In this document: one piece after another, positions 15,844 through 25,073 of the stretch
Layout: every line of letters begins with the position of its first letter
Numbering within the stretch: position 1 is the stretch's first letter
NCBI GenBank assembly: GCA_964653145.1
Contig: CAZZCG010000008.1
Location: forward strand, 62,001 to 126,000
Origin: Pseudocalidococcus sp964653145
GTDB lineage: Bacteria; Cyanobacteriota; Cyanobacteriia; Thermosynechococcales; Thermosynechococcaceae
Length of the DNA stretch: 64,000 nt
Direction of reading: 5' to 3'
Position numbers and translations under genes: made by a program
Notes under the pieces: model-generated
What the model was told of the DNA's origin: nothing
Databases searched by the model: none
What the model saw: only the letters and a program-made list of their open reading frames with translations

Positions 15844-17004
15844 TCAGCTTTGGCCCAGGCCCCGCACAGCAAACCAGAGAATTTGAGTATCCCGTTGGGC
15901 CTGGAAGTCATTATCGCCACTGATCACCAAACTCGCCCGTCCGTCCTCTAACTGCGGCCCCAGGGTCATACCTTCGAGGTTATCCAGGGTCAGTCCGAGA
16001 GTGCCCAAATCCAACAGGAGTTCTTTCCGCACCGGTTGAATCCCCTTCAGACCCAGTGGGAGTGTTTTCAGGGTTGAAATATCCGTGGCGCCCCCTAGGG
16101 AAACTTGAAATAATTTCACACCAAACCCCTGAGTCAGGCTAAAGGTTCGTTCCAAACTCAAGAAATGCCCGCCGTTATCGAGGGCCAGTAATTCCACCAG
16201 GCCATTGGCGGCAACGGTATTGGGGGCTGGGTCGAGGACATAGGTGTGTTCGGAAATTAAGACAGGCTGCACATCTCCCCGTAAATAATGCAAAATCCGG
16301 GCAGGTGGCATGGTTTTTTGTTCAGGGTCTAAATCCTGCAGAAGTCCGGTTTCTGTGGCGACAAACAAGCGATCTCCGGCGGGGTTGAGAGTCAGGGATT
16401 CAAAGCCTTGGTTATTCTGAACGCCTTGGGGTGGGTGGGTGGGATCCGAGCTGGCACTGTAGTAACTGGGAATCCGAAACTTTAACTTTTCAACACCATC
16501 TAAACCAAATTCGCGAATAAACGGCGGGGCCTGGTCTTTAACCCCTTCACTACTAATCAGCAATGTGTTCTCAGGAGTCAGGGCAATGCCTTCTGGATCG
16601 GCGGTGTTTGGGGCTAGGGCCTGGGCTTGATTATCTTGGAGCCGTGTAACCTGGGTAATTTCGGTAGTTGGGCTGGGGGTTTCCGGGCGGACACGTAAAA
16701 CCTGGGGGGGCGGTTGGAGCTTCAGGGTATAAAGCCGGGGGAGATTGCGATCGTCACTAATTACGTAGTAGAGATCTTGCTTGCGGTCGTAGGTGATCCC
16801 AGAAATGCCACCAAATTGGGTATTTTGAAATTCTTGATTGGGGACTTTACCCACCTGGATGAGCTCTAAATCGATGGGGAGAAATAAACGTTCCCGGGCC
16901 TGGACTTGGGGTAATGCACAACCACTCAAAACTAGGCATAGACAAACAAATAGAGTTAGCGGATAGAGATAATTGGCCTGGCCTGGGGATGGTTGGGATT
17001 TCAT
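15844..17004 (-). CDS. Lipoprotein with phytase-like esterase domain
   Basis: 386-aa envelope lipoprotein. The N-terminus has a type II signal peptide with lipobox LSGC (about residues 26-29). The rest matches the esterase-like activity of phytase family, a beta-propeller fold found in secreted phosphatase or phytase-like proteins: GGISGITYDRKQDLYYVISDD, DPEGIALTPENTLLISSEG, GFESLTLNPAGDRLFVATE, NLEGMTLGPQ and ISGDNDFQ near the end. A role in phosphorus acquisition is plausible but unproven. No obvious partner gene; an ordinary 58-nt gap separates it from sppA. Confidence 0.88.
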   Translation of the reverse strand: MKSQPSPGQANYLYPLTLFVCLCLVLSGCALPQVQARERLFLPIDLELIQVGKVPNQEFQNTQFGGISGITYDRKQDLYYVISDDRNLPRLYTLKLQPPPQVLRVRPETPSPTTEITQVTRLQDNQAQALAPNTADPEGIALTPENTLLISSEGVKDQAPPFIREFGLDGVEKLKFRIPSYYSASSDPTHPPQGVQNNQGFESLTLNPAGDRLFVATETGLLQDLDPEQKTMPPARILHYLRGDVQPVLISEHTYVLDPAPNTVAANGLVELLALDNGGHFLSLERTFSLTQGFGVKLFQVSLGGATDISTLKTLPLGLKGIQPVRKELLLDLGTLGLTLDNLEGMTLGPQLEDGRASLVISGDNDFQAQRDTQILWFAVRGLGQS

Positions 17005-17082
17005 TAATTGGGGCCTTTACCCGAAGAACGCTATTACCAGTTTGACTAAGCTAGGGGTAAATTTGGACAAAGAACTCAAAAA

Positions 17083-17784
17083 TTAGCGGCCCCGGACAGC
17101 AATGCGGGTAAATTGCTCTGCCATCGTTGCGCCACCTGACCCTCGACCAAAGATATGAATTGTCGCAGAACGGGGATTTTCAATACAAACATAGACCCCT
17201 TTTGTGCCAGCTTGAGTACCACTACTACAACTAAATCCACCGGTGGGTTCTTGAACGGCATCCATTAAGGGGTTTGTGCCTGACGTTGTCCCCAGAACAG
17301 CGGGAGGATTAGCAGGAAAGAAAGTACCAGCACTATTCCGTGAAATTCGCATGATTACCCCAGGTTTTAACCAAGTTCCATCTGGGCAGCCACTTAGGTC
17401 TTGAAGAAAGTAAATTGTGTTTAAAATTCCCCCTGGAGCGTTACTATCCCGACTCTGAATGTGCAAAATTGGGGTATTCACCGCACAGCCCCCAGGCCCC
17501 GTGTTGCTAATGGTGTAGCCAGTTGGAAGGCTAACCGAAAAAGCTTCTCGAATATCTTTGGAAATAAAGCCTAAAGCCCGGTCAATTTCTACGCGCCGTT
17601 CTCCATCCGATTGAGTCTGTCGATCAAATCCGAGAATTGTCACCAGGCCATACCCCAGACCCGCAACAACAATACTAGCCGTAGCTACCCCAACTAACAG
17701 CTCAGGCAGCGTAAAACCGGGCGGCACATTTCTGGAGCAACGAGCGTATTTTGGCCAGTAGCCTAGTAAACCCTGAAACTTCAT
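17083..17784 (-). CDS. Pseudopilin, PilW-like
   Basis: 233 aa from ATG 17784, chosen because it begins 4 nt after the preceding gene ends. A short leader is followed by a type IV prepilin cleavage site and hydrophobic helix (PGFTLPELLVGVATASIVVAGL). The rest is a periplasmic domain with paired Cys residues and strand-rich sequence (GYTISNTGPGGCAVNTPILH). PilD-type peptidase would cut after Gly before FTLPE. Last gene of a four-gene minor pseudopilin operon. By position it corresponds to PilW/HpsC-like proteins, but sequence alone gives only the prepilin class. Confidence 0.85.
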   Translation of the reverse strand: MKFQGLLGYWPKYARCSRNVPPGFTLPELLVGVATASIVVAGLGYGLVTILGFDRQTQSDGERRVEIDRALGFISKDIREAFSVSLPTGYTISNTGPGGCAVNTPILHIQSRDSNAPGGILNTIYFLQDLSGCPDGTWLKPGVIMRISRNSAGTFFPANPPAVLGTTSGTNPLMDAVQEPTGGFSCSSGTQAGTKGVYVCIENPRSATIHIFGRGSGGATMAEQFTRIAVRGR

Positions 17785-17788
17785 AGGA

Positions 17789-18331
17789 CTATTGCACCTG
17801 AGTGGTTGTACAGTTACTGCCAGTTGCCCCTGTTGTGTCGCTGCTAGCATAGGTTCCAGAGCGCATAATCCCGATTCCACCGGCAATCACTAAACAGCGT
17901 TGTTGCACCGAAGTATTGGGCATAGCAACCACAAATGTGGCGGAGTTAAATCCAGTTTGCCCATCACTCTTGAAAATAAAACTAGATCCCCCACTATTGC
18001 GCACCTCAGTAGAACCCGCCAACCAGTCTCCCCCGATCTGTCGCGTACCTGTACTTAGGCAGGGATTACTCGGATCTGCATCGGTTAATGTTGTGATCCC
18101 GCCCGATGAACTAACCGTAAAACCACAATCCCGTCCACGGCGAACTGCTTCTCGCTGAGCTTCCTTGAAAGTTCCTTCTACCTTAGTAATGGCCTCTTTT
18201 ACCCGTTGATTATTTAACCAGGCCAGGAAACTAGGTAAGAAAATCGCTGCCAAAATTCCAATGATTGCCACCACCGCCAACATCTCCGGCAACGTAAAAC
18301 CAGTTTGCTTAGGGACACTTAATCGCTGCAT
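17789..18331 (-). CDS. Pseudopilin, GspH/FimT family
   Basis: 180-aa prepilin with cleavage motif TGFTLPEMLAVVAIIGILAA and a GspH/FimT-type periplasmic domain (VKEAITKVEGTFKEAQREAVRRG, a region with two or three Cys, then FKSDGQTGFNSATFVVAM). FimT-like minor pilins initiate type IV pili and in some bacteria bind DNA for uptake. It overlaps the upstream pseudopilin gene by 23 nt. Third in the operon. Confidence 0.9.
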   Translation of the reverse strand: MQRLSVPKQTGFTLPEMLAVVAIIGILAAIFLPSFLAWLNNQRVKEAITKVEGTFKEAQREAVRRGRDCGFTVSSSGGITTLTDADPSNPCLSTGTRQIGGDWLAGSTEVRNSGGSSFIFKSDGQTGFNSATFVVAMPNTSVQQRCLVIAGGIGIMRSGTYASSDTTGATGSNCTTTQVQ

Positions 18332-19004
18332 CGGGAATTACCTCTGTTTCAAGTTCAGCAATGGGGGTTGTTTCGCCCTGGGGAAGAATCTTGTAGGAAA
18401 TTTGCAGAATATGGTAGGGGGAGCTAGAGGAAATAGTCGGAGTTAAACTTCCCCCAGGCCCGCCACGGACAAGGGTATAGGATTTTCCGCCGATGGTTTT
18501 AGTCGATGTGGCCACTGCAGGCAAATTCGTTCTCAAGGCAAACCCAAACCCCGAGGCAGAACTGGTGGCGTTACACATATTGATTGCCGATACATTAGTG
18601 TTGGGGGCCTGGACAACTTGAATTGAACTTCCCAAGGTCAGTTGATTTGGGCCGACAGCTGAAACGGAATAGGTGTTAGGATCATTGCCAATTCGCACTA
18701 GATCACCCACCTCAAACCCATCAACCCATCCCACGGATATGGTATCGGTACCGATCACCGTAGATGCCGTTAATGTTGTTGACTTATAGGCGGCAGCTAA
18801 ACTTTTCACTTGCTCTAGATCCTCTTGAATCCAGTTTTTTGAGCTACTCAATTCTCGCCCCTGGGCTGCCAAGATCATTGCATAGACCATGAGTTGAAGG
18901 GATGTCGTCACAAACAGAAGCGCAATCAACATGCCAACGATAACTTCCACCAATGAAAAGCCCCCATTGGATAACAAAATCTTGAATCGTTGATGCTTAT
19001 TCAT
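18309..19004 (-). CDS. Pseudopilin, PilV-like
   Basis: 231 aa, with cleavage motif GGFSLVEVIVGMLIALLFVT, typical of PilV/GspI-like minor pilins. The following helix carries ELSSSKNWIQEDLEQVKSL. The C-terminal domain is strand-rich with Ser/Thr runs and one conserved Cys in NMCNATSSAS. Its ATG overlaps the stop of the PilX-like gene (ATGA), and its end overlaps the FimT-like gene, so the operon is tightly coupled. In filamentous cyanobacteria similar clusters are called hpsBCD; I cannot assign that here. Confidence 0.87.
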   Translation of the reverse strand: MNKHQRFKILLSNGGFSLVEVIVGMLIALLFVTTSLQLMVYAMILAAQGRELSSSKNWIQEDLEQVKSLAAAYKSTTLTASTVIGTDTISVGWVDGFEVGDLVRIGNDPNTYSVSAVGPNQLTLGSSIQVVQAPNTNVSAINMCNATSSASGFGFALRTNLPAVATSTKTIGGKSYTLVRGGPGGSLTPTISSSSPYHILQISYKILPQGETTPIAELETEVIPDAAIKCP

Positions 19005-20419
19005 TGGACAGACACCCGCTCTAGCTTTCTGATGGAATCCATGCTGAGGGGTAAAACGCTACCCGGAGGGGAGAGGGGAGGAACCGTAGGCTGGAGAACC
19101 GACCATGGGACATTCACTGGCTCGATGGTAGTTGTTCCCTGGGATAAATTGATGTTTCTAGACCAAATAACTCCCTTGAAACGAGTTGTAAAACTAGCCT
19201 GACCTATGGTGACAGTGTAATTTGGCGCGATGATTACTGCTTCCGTTGTGGTGGATGGCGTTGAGTTATTATTATTGGCAATTGCAAATGTTCCAGAAGT
19301 TGTATTCATCCCAATTAATTTCAGGTCACCGGGAGAGCATCCATTAATAATTGTTGTCCCATCGGAGATTCCATCATTGTTTGCATCAGTGCAATCATGG
19401 CCAATCTTGGGTCGTCGGTTTCCTGATCCCGTACCTACCGTTGTTGAAATATTGTTATCAATAAAAAAAGTTACCTTGCTACCTGCTGGAACAACAATTG
19501 CCCCTGTGGATGTGACAGTAATGCTGGCTGCACGATAAACGTACTCATTGGGTACCGAACCATTACCGCTGGGATATAGGGCAATATCAGCGGCTCTTGG
19601 GAAAATTGTGGTTGCATTAGTTGGGGCGCTGTAGGAACCTAAATTGATGGCTCCCGAGGGTAATGACAGTGGGGGTGGCAACGGACGGGTGGGACTGGAA
19701 ATAACTGTACCCGCAGCAATTCTATTTCCGGAACCCACTAGGGAGCCTATAGTCCCACATTTAGCTTCAACAATTTCATGACTAGCAGTGGACAGAACCT
19801 GAGTACCCGTTCCAGGCCAGGTGTAATTCTCCGCCCATAATACGGGTGGCGTTGATGCAGGAACAACATTGCGAGAAACTGGAACATGGGCTCGAATTTG
19901 TGTTGCTGATCTGACCTCATTGCCATCCAGAGCTTCACCTTTAATCGTCAAACAGCGATTAGTTGCAGAGCAGCCTTCTGAACTGGGAGTTGGTAAATAG
20001 CTAACGACCTGATAACGACCACCTTCAACCTCGATAGGCTCATTGAAGGCATCGGCTTCTTGATATTCAGGATGTGAACCATTGCAAAAACGCTGATCTA
20101 AAAAACTGCTGCTATCCCCAGCCCATTTCAAAGGGGTTGCTGCACTCGGGTCAAAATTCTGATTCAAAAGTCCACGATTGCGACTGAGGTAATCCCGAAC
20201 TCGCTCTAAGCCAGTCTCAGCAATGGCAATACTTCTCTCGGAGGCTTTTTGGGCAGAAGCTGTAGTCACTTGAGTTTGAGACCGAAGCATCATGGTCACA
20301 GCTACCAGCAGCATTAACAGGCCCATGCCCATCACAAGGGGGATTACAAACCCTCGATTCCGTCCCTTGTAACGGCGATAACGGGATAGCCTTTGTTTTT
20401 GAGTCCCCCACTTCATCAT
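19001..20419 (-). CDS. PilX-like minor pilus assembly protein, large
   Basis: 472 aa. The N-terminus is basic (RYRRYKGRNRGFVIPLVMGM), then a hydrophobic helix and the segment ASERSIAIAETGLERVRDYLSRN, characteristic of PilX_N proteins. These lack a conventional prepilin site but insert into pilus tips. The remaining 400 residues are strand-rich and low in charge, with Ser/Thr/Asn/Gly and several Cys pairs, probably an exported tip domain. It is much longer than proteobacterial PilX (about 200 aa). First gene of the pseudopilin operon. Confidence 0.82.
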   Translation of the reverse strand: MMKWGTQKQRLSRYRRYKGRNRGFVIPLVMGMGLLMLLVAVTMMLRSQTQVTTASAQKASERSIAIAETGLERVRDYLSRNRGLLNQNFDPSAATPLKWAGDSSSFLDQRFCNGSHPEYQEADAFNEPIEVEGGRYQVVSYLPTPSSEGCSATNRCLTIKGEALDGNEVRSATQIRAHVPVSRNVVPASTPPVLWAENYTWPGTGTQVLSTASHEIVEAKCGTIGSLVGSGNRIAAGTVISSPTRPLPPPLSLPSGAINLGSYSAPTNATTIFPRAADIALYPSGNGSVPNEYVYRAASITVTSTGAIVVPAGSKVTFFIDNNISTTVGTGSGNRRPKIGHDCTDANNDGISDGTTIINGCSPGDLKLIGMNTTSGTFAIANNNNSTPSTTTEAVIIAPNYTVTIGQASFTTRFKGVIWSRNINLSQGTTTIEPVNVPWSVLQPTVPPLSPPGSVLPLSMDSIRKLERVSVQ

Positions 20420-20639
20420 TGTTCTATCCGCCTAGTTGAAGCGATAACTTGTCAACGGTCAGAATGATAAAGAAAAATTGTTATTGAATCGTTATGTCAA
20501 ACCATTAAAACTTAACAGATGTGCTGTGAAAGTATCTGTAAGCACGATTACTTGGCAACTAAAGAAGAATTTTGTTTCTTAATCTGATCTTAAAATTTTC
20601 CCAGTTGCGGGGGTAAAACCCATGGGGTAGGAACTGTTA
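20420..20639 (-). promoter_or_regulatory. Upstream region of the pseudopilin operon
   Basis: 220-nt AT-rich gap between cobK and the pseudopilin operon, both on the minus strand. It holds the probable operon promoter. No clear hexamers, terminator or RNA were identified. Confidence 0.35.
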
Positions 20640-21407
20640 TCAGTCTTCACCAGGCAAAATGTCCCCACCAAATAATTCTTGACGTAACCAAGCCCAGGCC
20701 TGGGAAATCGTGTTAACCTGCACCGAATTTGGGAGAGAAGGGCGTTGAATCATGATCACAGGACAGTTTAGCCGTCGGGCCGCCAGGATTTTACTAAAGG
20801 TTGCCGGGCCGCCACTGTTTTTGCTGACCAGAAGATCAATCCGATGGGTTTGCATGAGCGTAATTTCCTCCTCCAGGCCAAAGGGGCCCCGTTGCAACAG
20901 AATTTCTCCTTTAGGCCTGGCCTGGTTTGGGTCAGGAGGCTCAATCATCCGCATCAGAAACCATCCTGGTACTTGGGCATAGTGGCAAAGTTCTTGGCGG
21001 CCAATGGTGAGGAAGATGTGTTGTCCAAGTTGGGGGATCAGCCCAGCTGCAGTTTGATGATCTGGAACCTCGTACCATCGATCGGCTTTGGTTTTGCTCC
21101 AGGCCCGACGCACAACATAGATATGGGGTATGCCTAACTTTTGGGTTGCTATGAAGCTGTGGTGGGATATCTTCTGGGCAAAGGGATGGGTGGCATCCAG
21201 AACGGCATGAATTTCTGCAGTTTCCAGAAAGCTGACTAATCCAGGGATACCACCGAATCCCCCGGTGTGAACTGGCCCAGGCGGGAGCAGAGGATCTTGA
21301 GTGCGGCCGGCCAAGGACGAGATCACTGTCAATTCGGGCTGAGTTAGCAGGAATGCAGCTAATTTCCGAGCTTCTCCAGTCCCCCCCAAAATCAAAACTC
21401 GCTTCAA
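20640..21407 (-). CDS. cobK: Precorrin-6A reductase CobK/CbiJ
   Basis: 255-aa NADPH-dependent reductase of the corrin ring pathway (vitamin B12-type cofactor synthesis). Evidence: N-terminal Rossmann motif RVLILGGTGEARKLAAFL, then VISSLAGRTQDPLLP, the family motif VLDATHPFAQKISHH, FLTIGRQELCHYA and the C-terminal LLVSKNSGG with CPVIMIQRPSLP. The start is TTG 21407, right before MKRVLILGG; no ATG precedes. Other cobalamin genes are not in the window. Confidence 0.93.
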   Translation of the reverse strand: MKRVLILGGTGEARKLAAFLLTQPELTVISSLAGRTQDPLLPPGPVHTGGFGGIPGLVSFLETAEIHAVLDATHPFAQKISHHSFIATQKLGIPHIYVVRRAWSKTKADRWYEVPDHQTAAGLIPQLGQHIFLTIGRQELCHYAQVPGWFLMRMIEPPDPNQARPKGEILLQRGPFGLEEEITLMQTHRIDLLVSKNSGGPATFSKILAARRLNCPVIMIQRPSLPNSVQVNTISQAWAWLRQELFGGDILPGED

Positions 21408-21801
21408 AGTGCCCTACCACCTCTGACCATGGTTACCTTGTGATCGCTAGGTTTGAATCTATCGCCAATCTAGGGGTACGACAACCACACTAAATGACTT
21501 AGAAGACTGCTATGTCAATGCCTCCAGCGGGCTAGTATTTTCACCACATCAGCAACGGCCTCAATTCTGATTTACCCCGATAGTGAGACATTCACAAATT
21601 TGCGATTCTTTAAGCCGTTGTTTTCCCTTTTCTTATGGGTCACTCAGGGCGATTCATATCTGCACAAGCACCATCAATAACTACGTTCAAGTATCAGTAC
21701 CTATCTACTGCAATATATTCTCAATAAAACCCGTTGTTGCGACTAGGACTTAAATTTAGTAAAATCTTGTCATTAAGGTACGGCTATTTACGAGGTCATT
21801 T
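21408..21801. promoter_or_regulatory. Divergent intergenic region cobK / Fur-family gene
   Basis: 394-nt non-coding gap between two divergent genes. It contains a good sigma-70-like promoter for the Fur-family gene (listed separately). I see no cobalamin riboswitch or long hairpin for cobK. Confidence 0.5.
21737..21765 (+). promoter_or_regulatory. Candidate sigma-70 promoter of the Fur-family regulator
   Basis: TTGCGA at 21737-21742 and TAAAAT at 21760-21765 are separated by exactly 17 nt, and the pair lies 36 nt before the ATG. The hexamers are close to consensus. Autoregulation by a Fur-type protein here is plausible, but no clear operator palindrome is visible. Confidence 0.5.
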
Positions 21802-22254
21802 ATGCCCCTCTATACGGCATCCGCTTTGAAAGCCGAGTTAAACGAGAAGGGATGGCGGCTAACTCCTCAAAGAGAAACGATTCTTAATATTTTTCAAAAC
21901 CTACCGAAAGGAACTCACCTCAGTGCGGAAGACCTCTACCTGCGTTTGGAGGAGGAAGCTAGTCCCATCAGCCTTTCGACAATTTATCGAACCGTCAAGC
22001 TCATGACCCAAATGGGAATTTTACGCGAGTTAGAGTTGGCGGAAGGCCATAAGCATTATGAATTGAATCAACCTCACCCTTACCATCACCACCATTTAAT
22101 CTGCATCAAATGCAGTAAAACCATTGAATTTAAAAACGATTCTGCCCTCAAAATTGGTGCAAAGGTGGCTCAAAAGGAAGGCTATCATCTTCTTGATTGT
22201 CAACTTTCAATTCATGCCATTTGTCCCCAGTGCCAGCGCGCTATTGTTGCTTAA
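21802..22254 (+). CDS. Fur-family metalloregulator, PerR/FurC-like
   Basis: 150-aa metal-dependent repressor. The N-terminal winged helix has RLTPQRETILNIFQNLPKGTHLSAEDLY and SPISLSTIYRTVKLMTQMGILRELEL. The metal-binding half has HKHYELNQPHPYHHHHLICIKC and a second CxxC (ICPQCQ) for the structural zinc. The start AxxLKAELNEKGWRLTPQRE and the ELAEGHKHYELN stretch resemble the cyanobacterial peroxide-responsive PerR (Slr1738/FurC) rather than FurA or Zur; this is from memory. It stands alone with its own promoter. Confidence 0.9.
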   Translation: MPLYTASALKAELNEKGWRLTPQRETILNIFQNLPKGTHLSAEDLYLRLEEEASPISLSTIYRTVKLMTQMGILRELELAEGHKHYELNQPHPYHHHHLICIKCSKTIEFKNDSALKIGAKVAQKEGYHLLDCQLSIHAICPQCQRAIVA

Positions 22255-22278
22255 TCGGCATTTGTGAGGGTTTGACTT

Positions 22279-22881
22279 GTGGCCATGGAGCACAGTGGGA
22301 TTAGATTACCCTTCAATGGGCTGGGGCAACCAGGATGCCAAGGCTTAAGGATTGGGCTCGGGATATTGACTGGAGCTGCTTTGCTGACCTTCCCGGCTGT
22401 GGCAGTTGAGTTTCCCGATGGTCGCGTTGCCTTTGATATTCCTCCTTACCTCAATCAAACTTATACCCCCTACACCACAACATTTTTTCCGCAACCGACC
22501 TATTTTTTTGGACTCAGCTTGGCAACTACGGCTGGAGAACCCTTAGAACGAGTTGTGATTCGCCCCTTGGACAACCAAGAAGACATCTATTTTGTCCCCA
22601 ATCTCACCCAGGCCTGGCTAGGCAAACCCCATCGCAATACGCCCCGTGCCCAAATCGCTTCTGTAGAAGTCAACCCAGAAACCTTCGATATTGAGATTCA
22701 GTTCAATCCACCGCTACCCCCTGGAAGTTTCTTGACCATTGGTGTTTCCCCCTATCGCAACCCAGCCTTGGACGGGGTCTATCAATTCTCAGTGGTGGCC
22801 TATCCCCGAGGTGGAGCCCAGGCCCTTGGTCAGGAAATTGGCACGGGGCGGTTGCAGTTTTACCGCACGGGTGATCGCTAG
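22279..22881 (+). CDS. DUF2808 secreted protein
   Basis: 200 aa, cyanobacterial DUF2808 family. A signal-like hydrophobic stretch (GILTGAALLTFPAVAVEF) is followed by the family pattern: VEFPDGRVAFDIPPYLN, YFFGLSLATTAGEPLERVVI and PPLPPGSFLTIGVSPYRNPALDGVYQFSVVAYP. Predicted exported, all-beta. Function unknown. Start GTG 22279 or ATG 22285. The stop overlaps the next gene's GTG start by 1 nt, so the two are coupled. Confidence 0.85.
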   Translation: MAMEHSGIRLPFNGLGQPGCQGLRIGLGILTGAALLTFPAVAVEFPDGRVAFDIPPYLNQTYTPYTTTFFPQPTYFFGLSLATTAGEPLERVVIRPLDNQEDIYFVPNLTQAWLGKPHRNTPRAQIASVEVNPETFDIEIQFNPPLPPGSFLTIGVSPYRNPALDGVYQFSVVAYPRGGAQALGQEIGTGRLQFYRTGDR

Positions 22882-23783
22882 TGGCCATGTCCCGCAAAGT
22901 GCCACCACCATTAGTTCCTGGGGATTGTCTAGCGGTGATTTTACCCAGTGGGCCACTACCCCAGTGCTCTGAATTCCAGGCCGGGGTGTCGTGGTGGCAA
23001 TCCCAGGGCTTTCTGATTGACGTTTACTCCCAATGCCAGGCCCAGTGGGGATACTTAGCAGGGTCGGATCAGGCGCGGCGTCGGGCTCTTCAAGATGCGT
23101 TAACTGATCCAAACATCAAGGGTATTCTCTGTGGGCGGGGGGGCTACGGGGCAACGCGACTGTTGGCCGATTGGGTCTGGCCCGACCATTCCCCAAAATG
23201 GCTGATTGGGTTTTCGGATATTACTGCCCTGCTCTGGAGTTATGCCCAATTGGGCGTAGTTGGAATTCATGGGCCGGTTTTAACCACCTTGGCCGCGGAA
23301 CCAGACTGGACAAAACAACGGCTTTTACAGCTAGTCCAACACCAACCGATTGCAGAATTGTCGGGACAGGCCTGGGTAGGCGGATGTGTTGAAGGAATTC
23401 TTTGGCCGGGAAACTTAGCCGTGGCAACTCATCTGCTGGGTACATCTGCATTTCCCACCTGGGAGCGAGTGATTTTGGCAATTGAAGACGTTGGTGAGGC
23501 TCCCTATCGCTTAGATCGGATGTTGACCCAATGGCGCCAGGCCCCAATCTGGAAAAATGTTGTCGGCATCGCCCTTGGTCGATTTAGTAACTGTACGGCC
23601 CCTCCAGAAAAACCGAGTCTGTCGGTGGCAGAGGTGCTCAGGGATCGACTCTGTGACCTAGGGATGCCGGTGGTGGCTGAATTACCCTTTGGCCATGAGG
23701 GGGAAAATGCTGCCTTACCCGTGGGCCTAGGGGCAAAACTAGATGGAGACAATGGAACGTTATCGCTCCTATATCCCCCCTGA
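22881..23783 (+). CDS. LD-carboxypeptidase, peptidase family S66
   Basis: 300-aa murein tetrapeptide LD-carboxypeptidase-like enzyme, which trims the terminal D-Ala of peptidoglycan tetrapeptides during cell wall recycling. The nucleophilic Ser lies in KWLIGFSDITALLW; upstream is the conserved IKGILCGRGGYGATRLL; the later Glu/His region includes LAIEDVGEAPYRLDRML and AELPFGHEGENAALPVG. GTG 22881 overlaps the preceding stop; ATG 22887 (MSRKVPP) is an alternative. No signal peptide, so probably cytoplasmic like E. coli LdcA. Confidence 0.92.
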   Translation: MAMSRKVPPPLVPGDCLAVILPSGPLPQCSEFQAGVSWWQSQGFLIDVYSQCQAQWGYLAGSDQARRRALQDALTDPNIKGILCGRGGYGATRLLADWVWPDHSPKWLIGFSDITALLWSYAQLGVVGIHGPVLTTLAAEPDWTKQRLLQLVQHQPIAELSGQAWVGGCVEGILWPGNLAVATHLLGTSAFPTWERVILAIEDVGEAPYRLDRMLTQWRQAPIWKNVVGIALGRFSNCTAPPEKPSLSVAEVLRDRLCDLGMPVVAELPFGHEGENAALPVGLGAKLDGDNGTLSLLYPP

Positions 23784-23918
23784 AGTATCCGCAACTCTAG
23801 TCATTTCCCTTGGGCATGAAACATCAAAACCTTGAACCGTTATGAACAGCCCACGAAATCTCCAAACTTTTGGCAGAAAGGGCGATAGGTTTTTTAGAGA
23901 ATCAATTCTTCCCAGGCC

Positions 23919-24650
23919 TCAACCCAGGGTTGTTTTAAACAAAGTTTTAACTTGCTCCCAGGCATCTTTGGCGGCGGCGGCATCGAAGCTACTGCGCTGA
24001 TCACAGAAAAACCCATGATCGGCGGGATATCGGAAAATATGATGCTTGACGTTGTGATTTTTGAGTTCGGTTTCAATGGCTGTGACGTGCTCAAGGGGAA
24101 TACTGGCATCCTGGTCACCGAAGAAGGCGTAGAGAGTTCCCTTGATATCCGCAGCTCGATGGATTGTCGGTTGACCGCCCCCGGGGGTAAAGGTGGGAAT
24201 CCCAGCGCCATAGAATGAGGCAGTTGCTCTCACGTTTGGCAAACTCGCAACTAGGTAGGCCACATGTCCCCCAAAGCAAAAGCCGATGGTGCCGATGGCT
24301 TCTGGGTTAACTTCGGACATTTGACTGAGGTAGTGAATGGTGGCCTGGGCATCAGCCAAGAGTTGGGGAGCCGTAGTTTCATCCTTGTGTTTACGGCCAA
24401 TTTCAATATCTTGGGCGGCATAACCAGTCTCAAACCCCGGGGCTTGGCGTTGATAGAGGGCGGGGGCAATGGCCACATACCCTTCAGTCGCAAGACGTTC
24501 TGTAATGTCCCGAATGTGCCTATTTACGCCAAATATTTCCTGAAAAACAATGATTGCAGGATGGGGCCCAGGGCTTTCAGGTACGGCTAAGTAGGCATCA
24601 ATGGCAATGTCATGGGCGGGGATTTGCACAGACCGCGTCGTAATACTCAT
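23919..24650 (-). CDS. Dienelactone hydrolase family protein
   Basis: Alpha/beta hydrolase of 243 aa, dienelactone hydrolase class. The Cys nucleophile sits in GTIGFCFGGHVAYLVA, the acid in FFGDQDASIPL and the His in YPADHGFFCD; the N-terminal PAIIVFQEIFGVNRHIRDI is also diagnostic. Start ATG 24650 (MSITTRSVQ) is preferred to an in-frame TTG 27 nt upstream. The natural substrate in a cyanobacterium is unknown. Neighbours give no pathway hint. Confidence 0.92.
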   Translation of the reverse strand: MSITTRSVQIPAHDIAIDAYLAVPESPGPHPAIIVFQEIFGVNRHIRDITERLATEGYVAIAPALYQRQAPGFETGYAAQDIEIGRKHKDETTAPQLLADAQATIHYLSQMSEVNPEAIGTIGFCFGGHVAYLVASLPNVRATASFYGAGIPTFTPGGGQPTIHRAADIKGTLYAFFGDQDASIPLEHVTAIETELKNHNVKHHIFRYPADHGFFCDQRSSFDAAAAKDAWEQVKTLFKTTLG

Positions 24651-24737
24651 AAATCCATTGGGATAAGGGATAGACAATGACGGCAGATTGATGGGGCAAA
24701 GGCCTGCTTAACCCGCTTGATCACAGTTGACTCGGGC

Positions 24738-24917
24738 TTAGGCTTCAGGGAGGGGAAATGTGCGGCTAAATTCGGCTAAAAGTTCATCGAGTTCCTCCAG
24801 GGCCTGGTTGACATCAATTCGCAATGTACCCAGGTCAGGTTGCTCAAGCAGTTGAATTAGGGCCTCCCGCTTGCCTGCCACGGACTTAATCCGACTTTGG
24901 AGAAGTTCTTGATCCAT
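24738..24917 (-). CDS. Small conserved-looking protein, 59 aa
   Basis: From ATG 24917: two helices, MDQELLQSRIKSVAGKREAL and then LRIDVNQALEELDELLAEFSR. It is soluble, acidic at the C-terminal half, and probably a helical hairpin. GGGAAAG lies just upstream. An in-frame extension to 25025 exists, but its sequence is atypical. I do not recognise a named family. Confidence 0.6.
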   Translation of the reverse strand: MDQELLQSRIKSVAGKREALIQLLEQPDLGTLRIDVNQALEELDELLAEFSRTFPLPEA

Positions 24918-25073
24918 GATCTTTCCCGCTGTGTTGCCATTGTCAATGTTGTGCAGTTGCATTGTGAAATTGACCAATTTGAGGCAATTCCAACAATCAT
25001 TTTTACTGTAACCCGCTTTGGTCATCTCACTGGGCAGATTGTAATCCTGGCTACGCTAATTCCCAGGAAAGGT

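Noticed and set aside
24918..25025. N-terminal extension of the 59-aa protein
   Set aside because: Extension has atypical composition; ATG 24917 gives a compact helical protein with an upstream purine-rich site.
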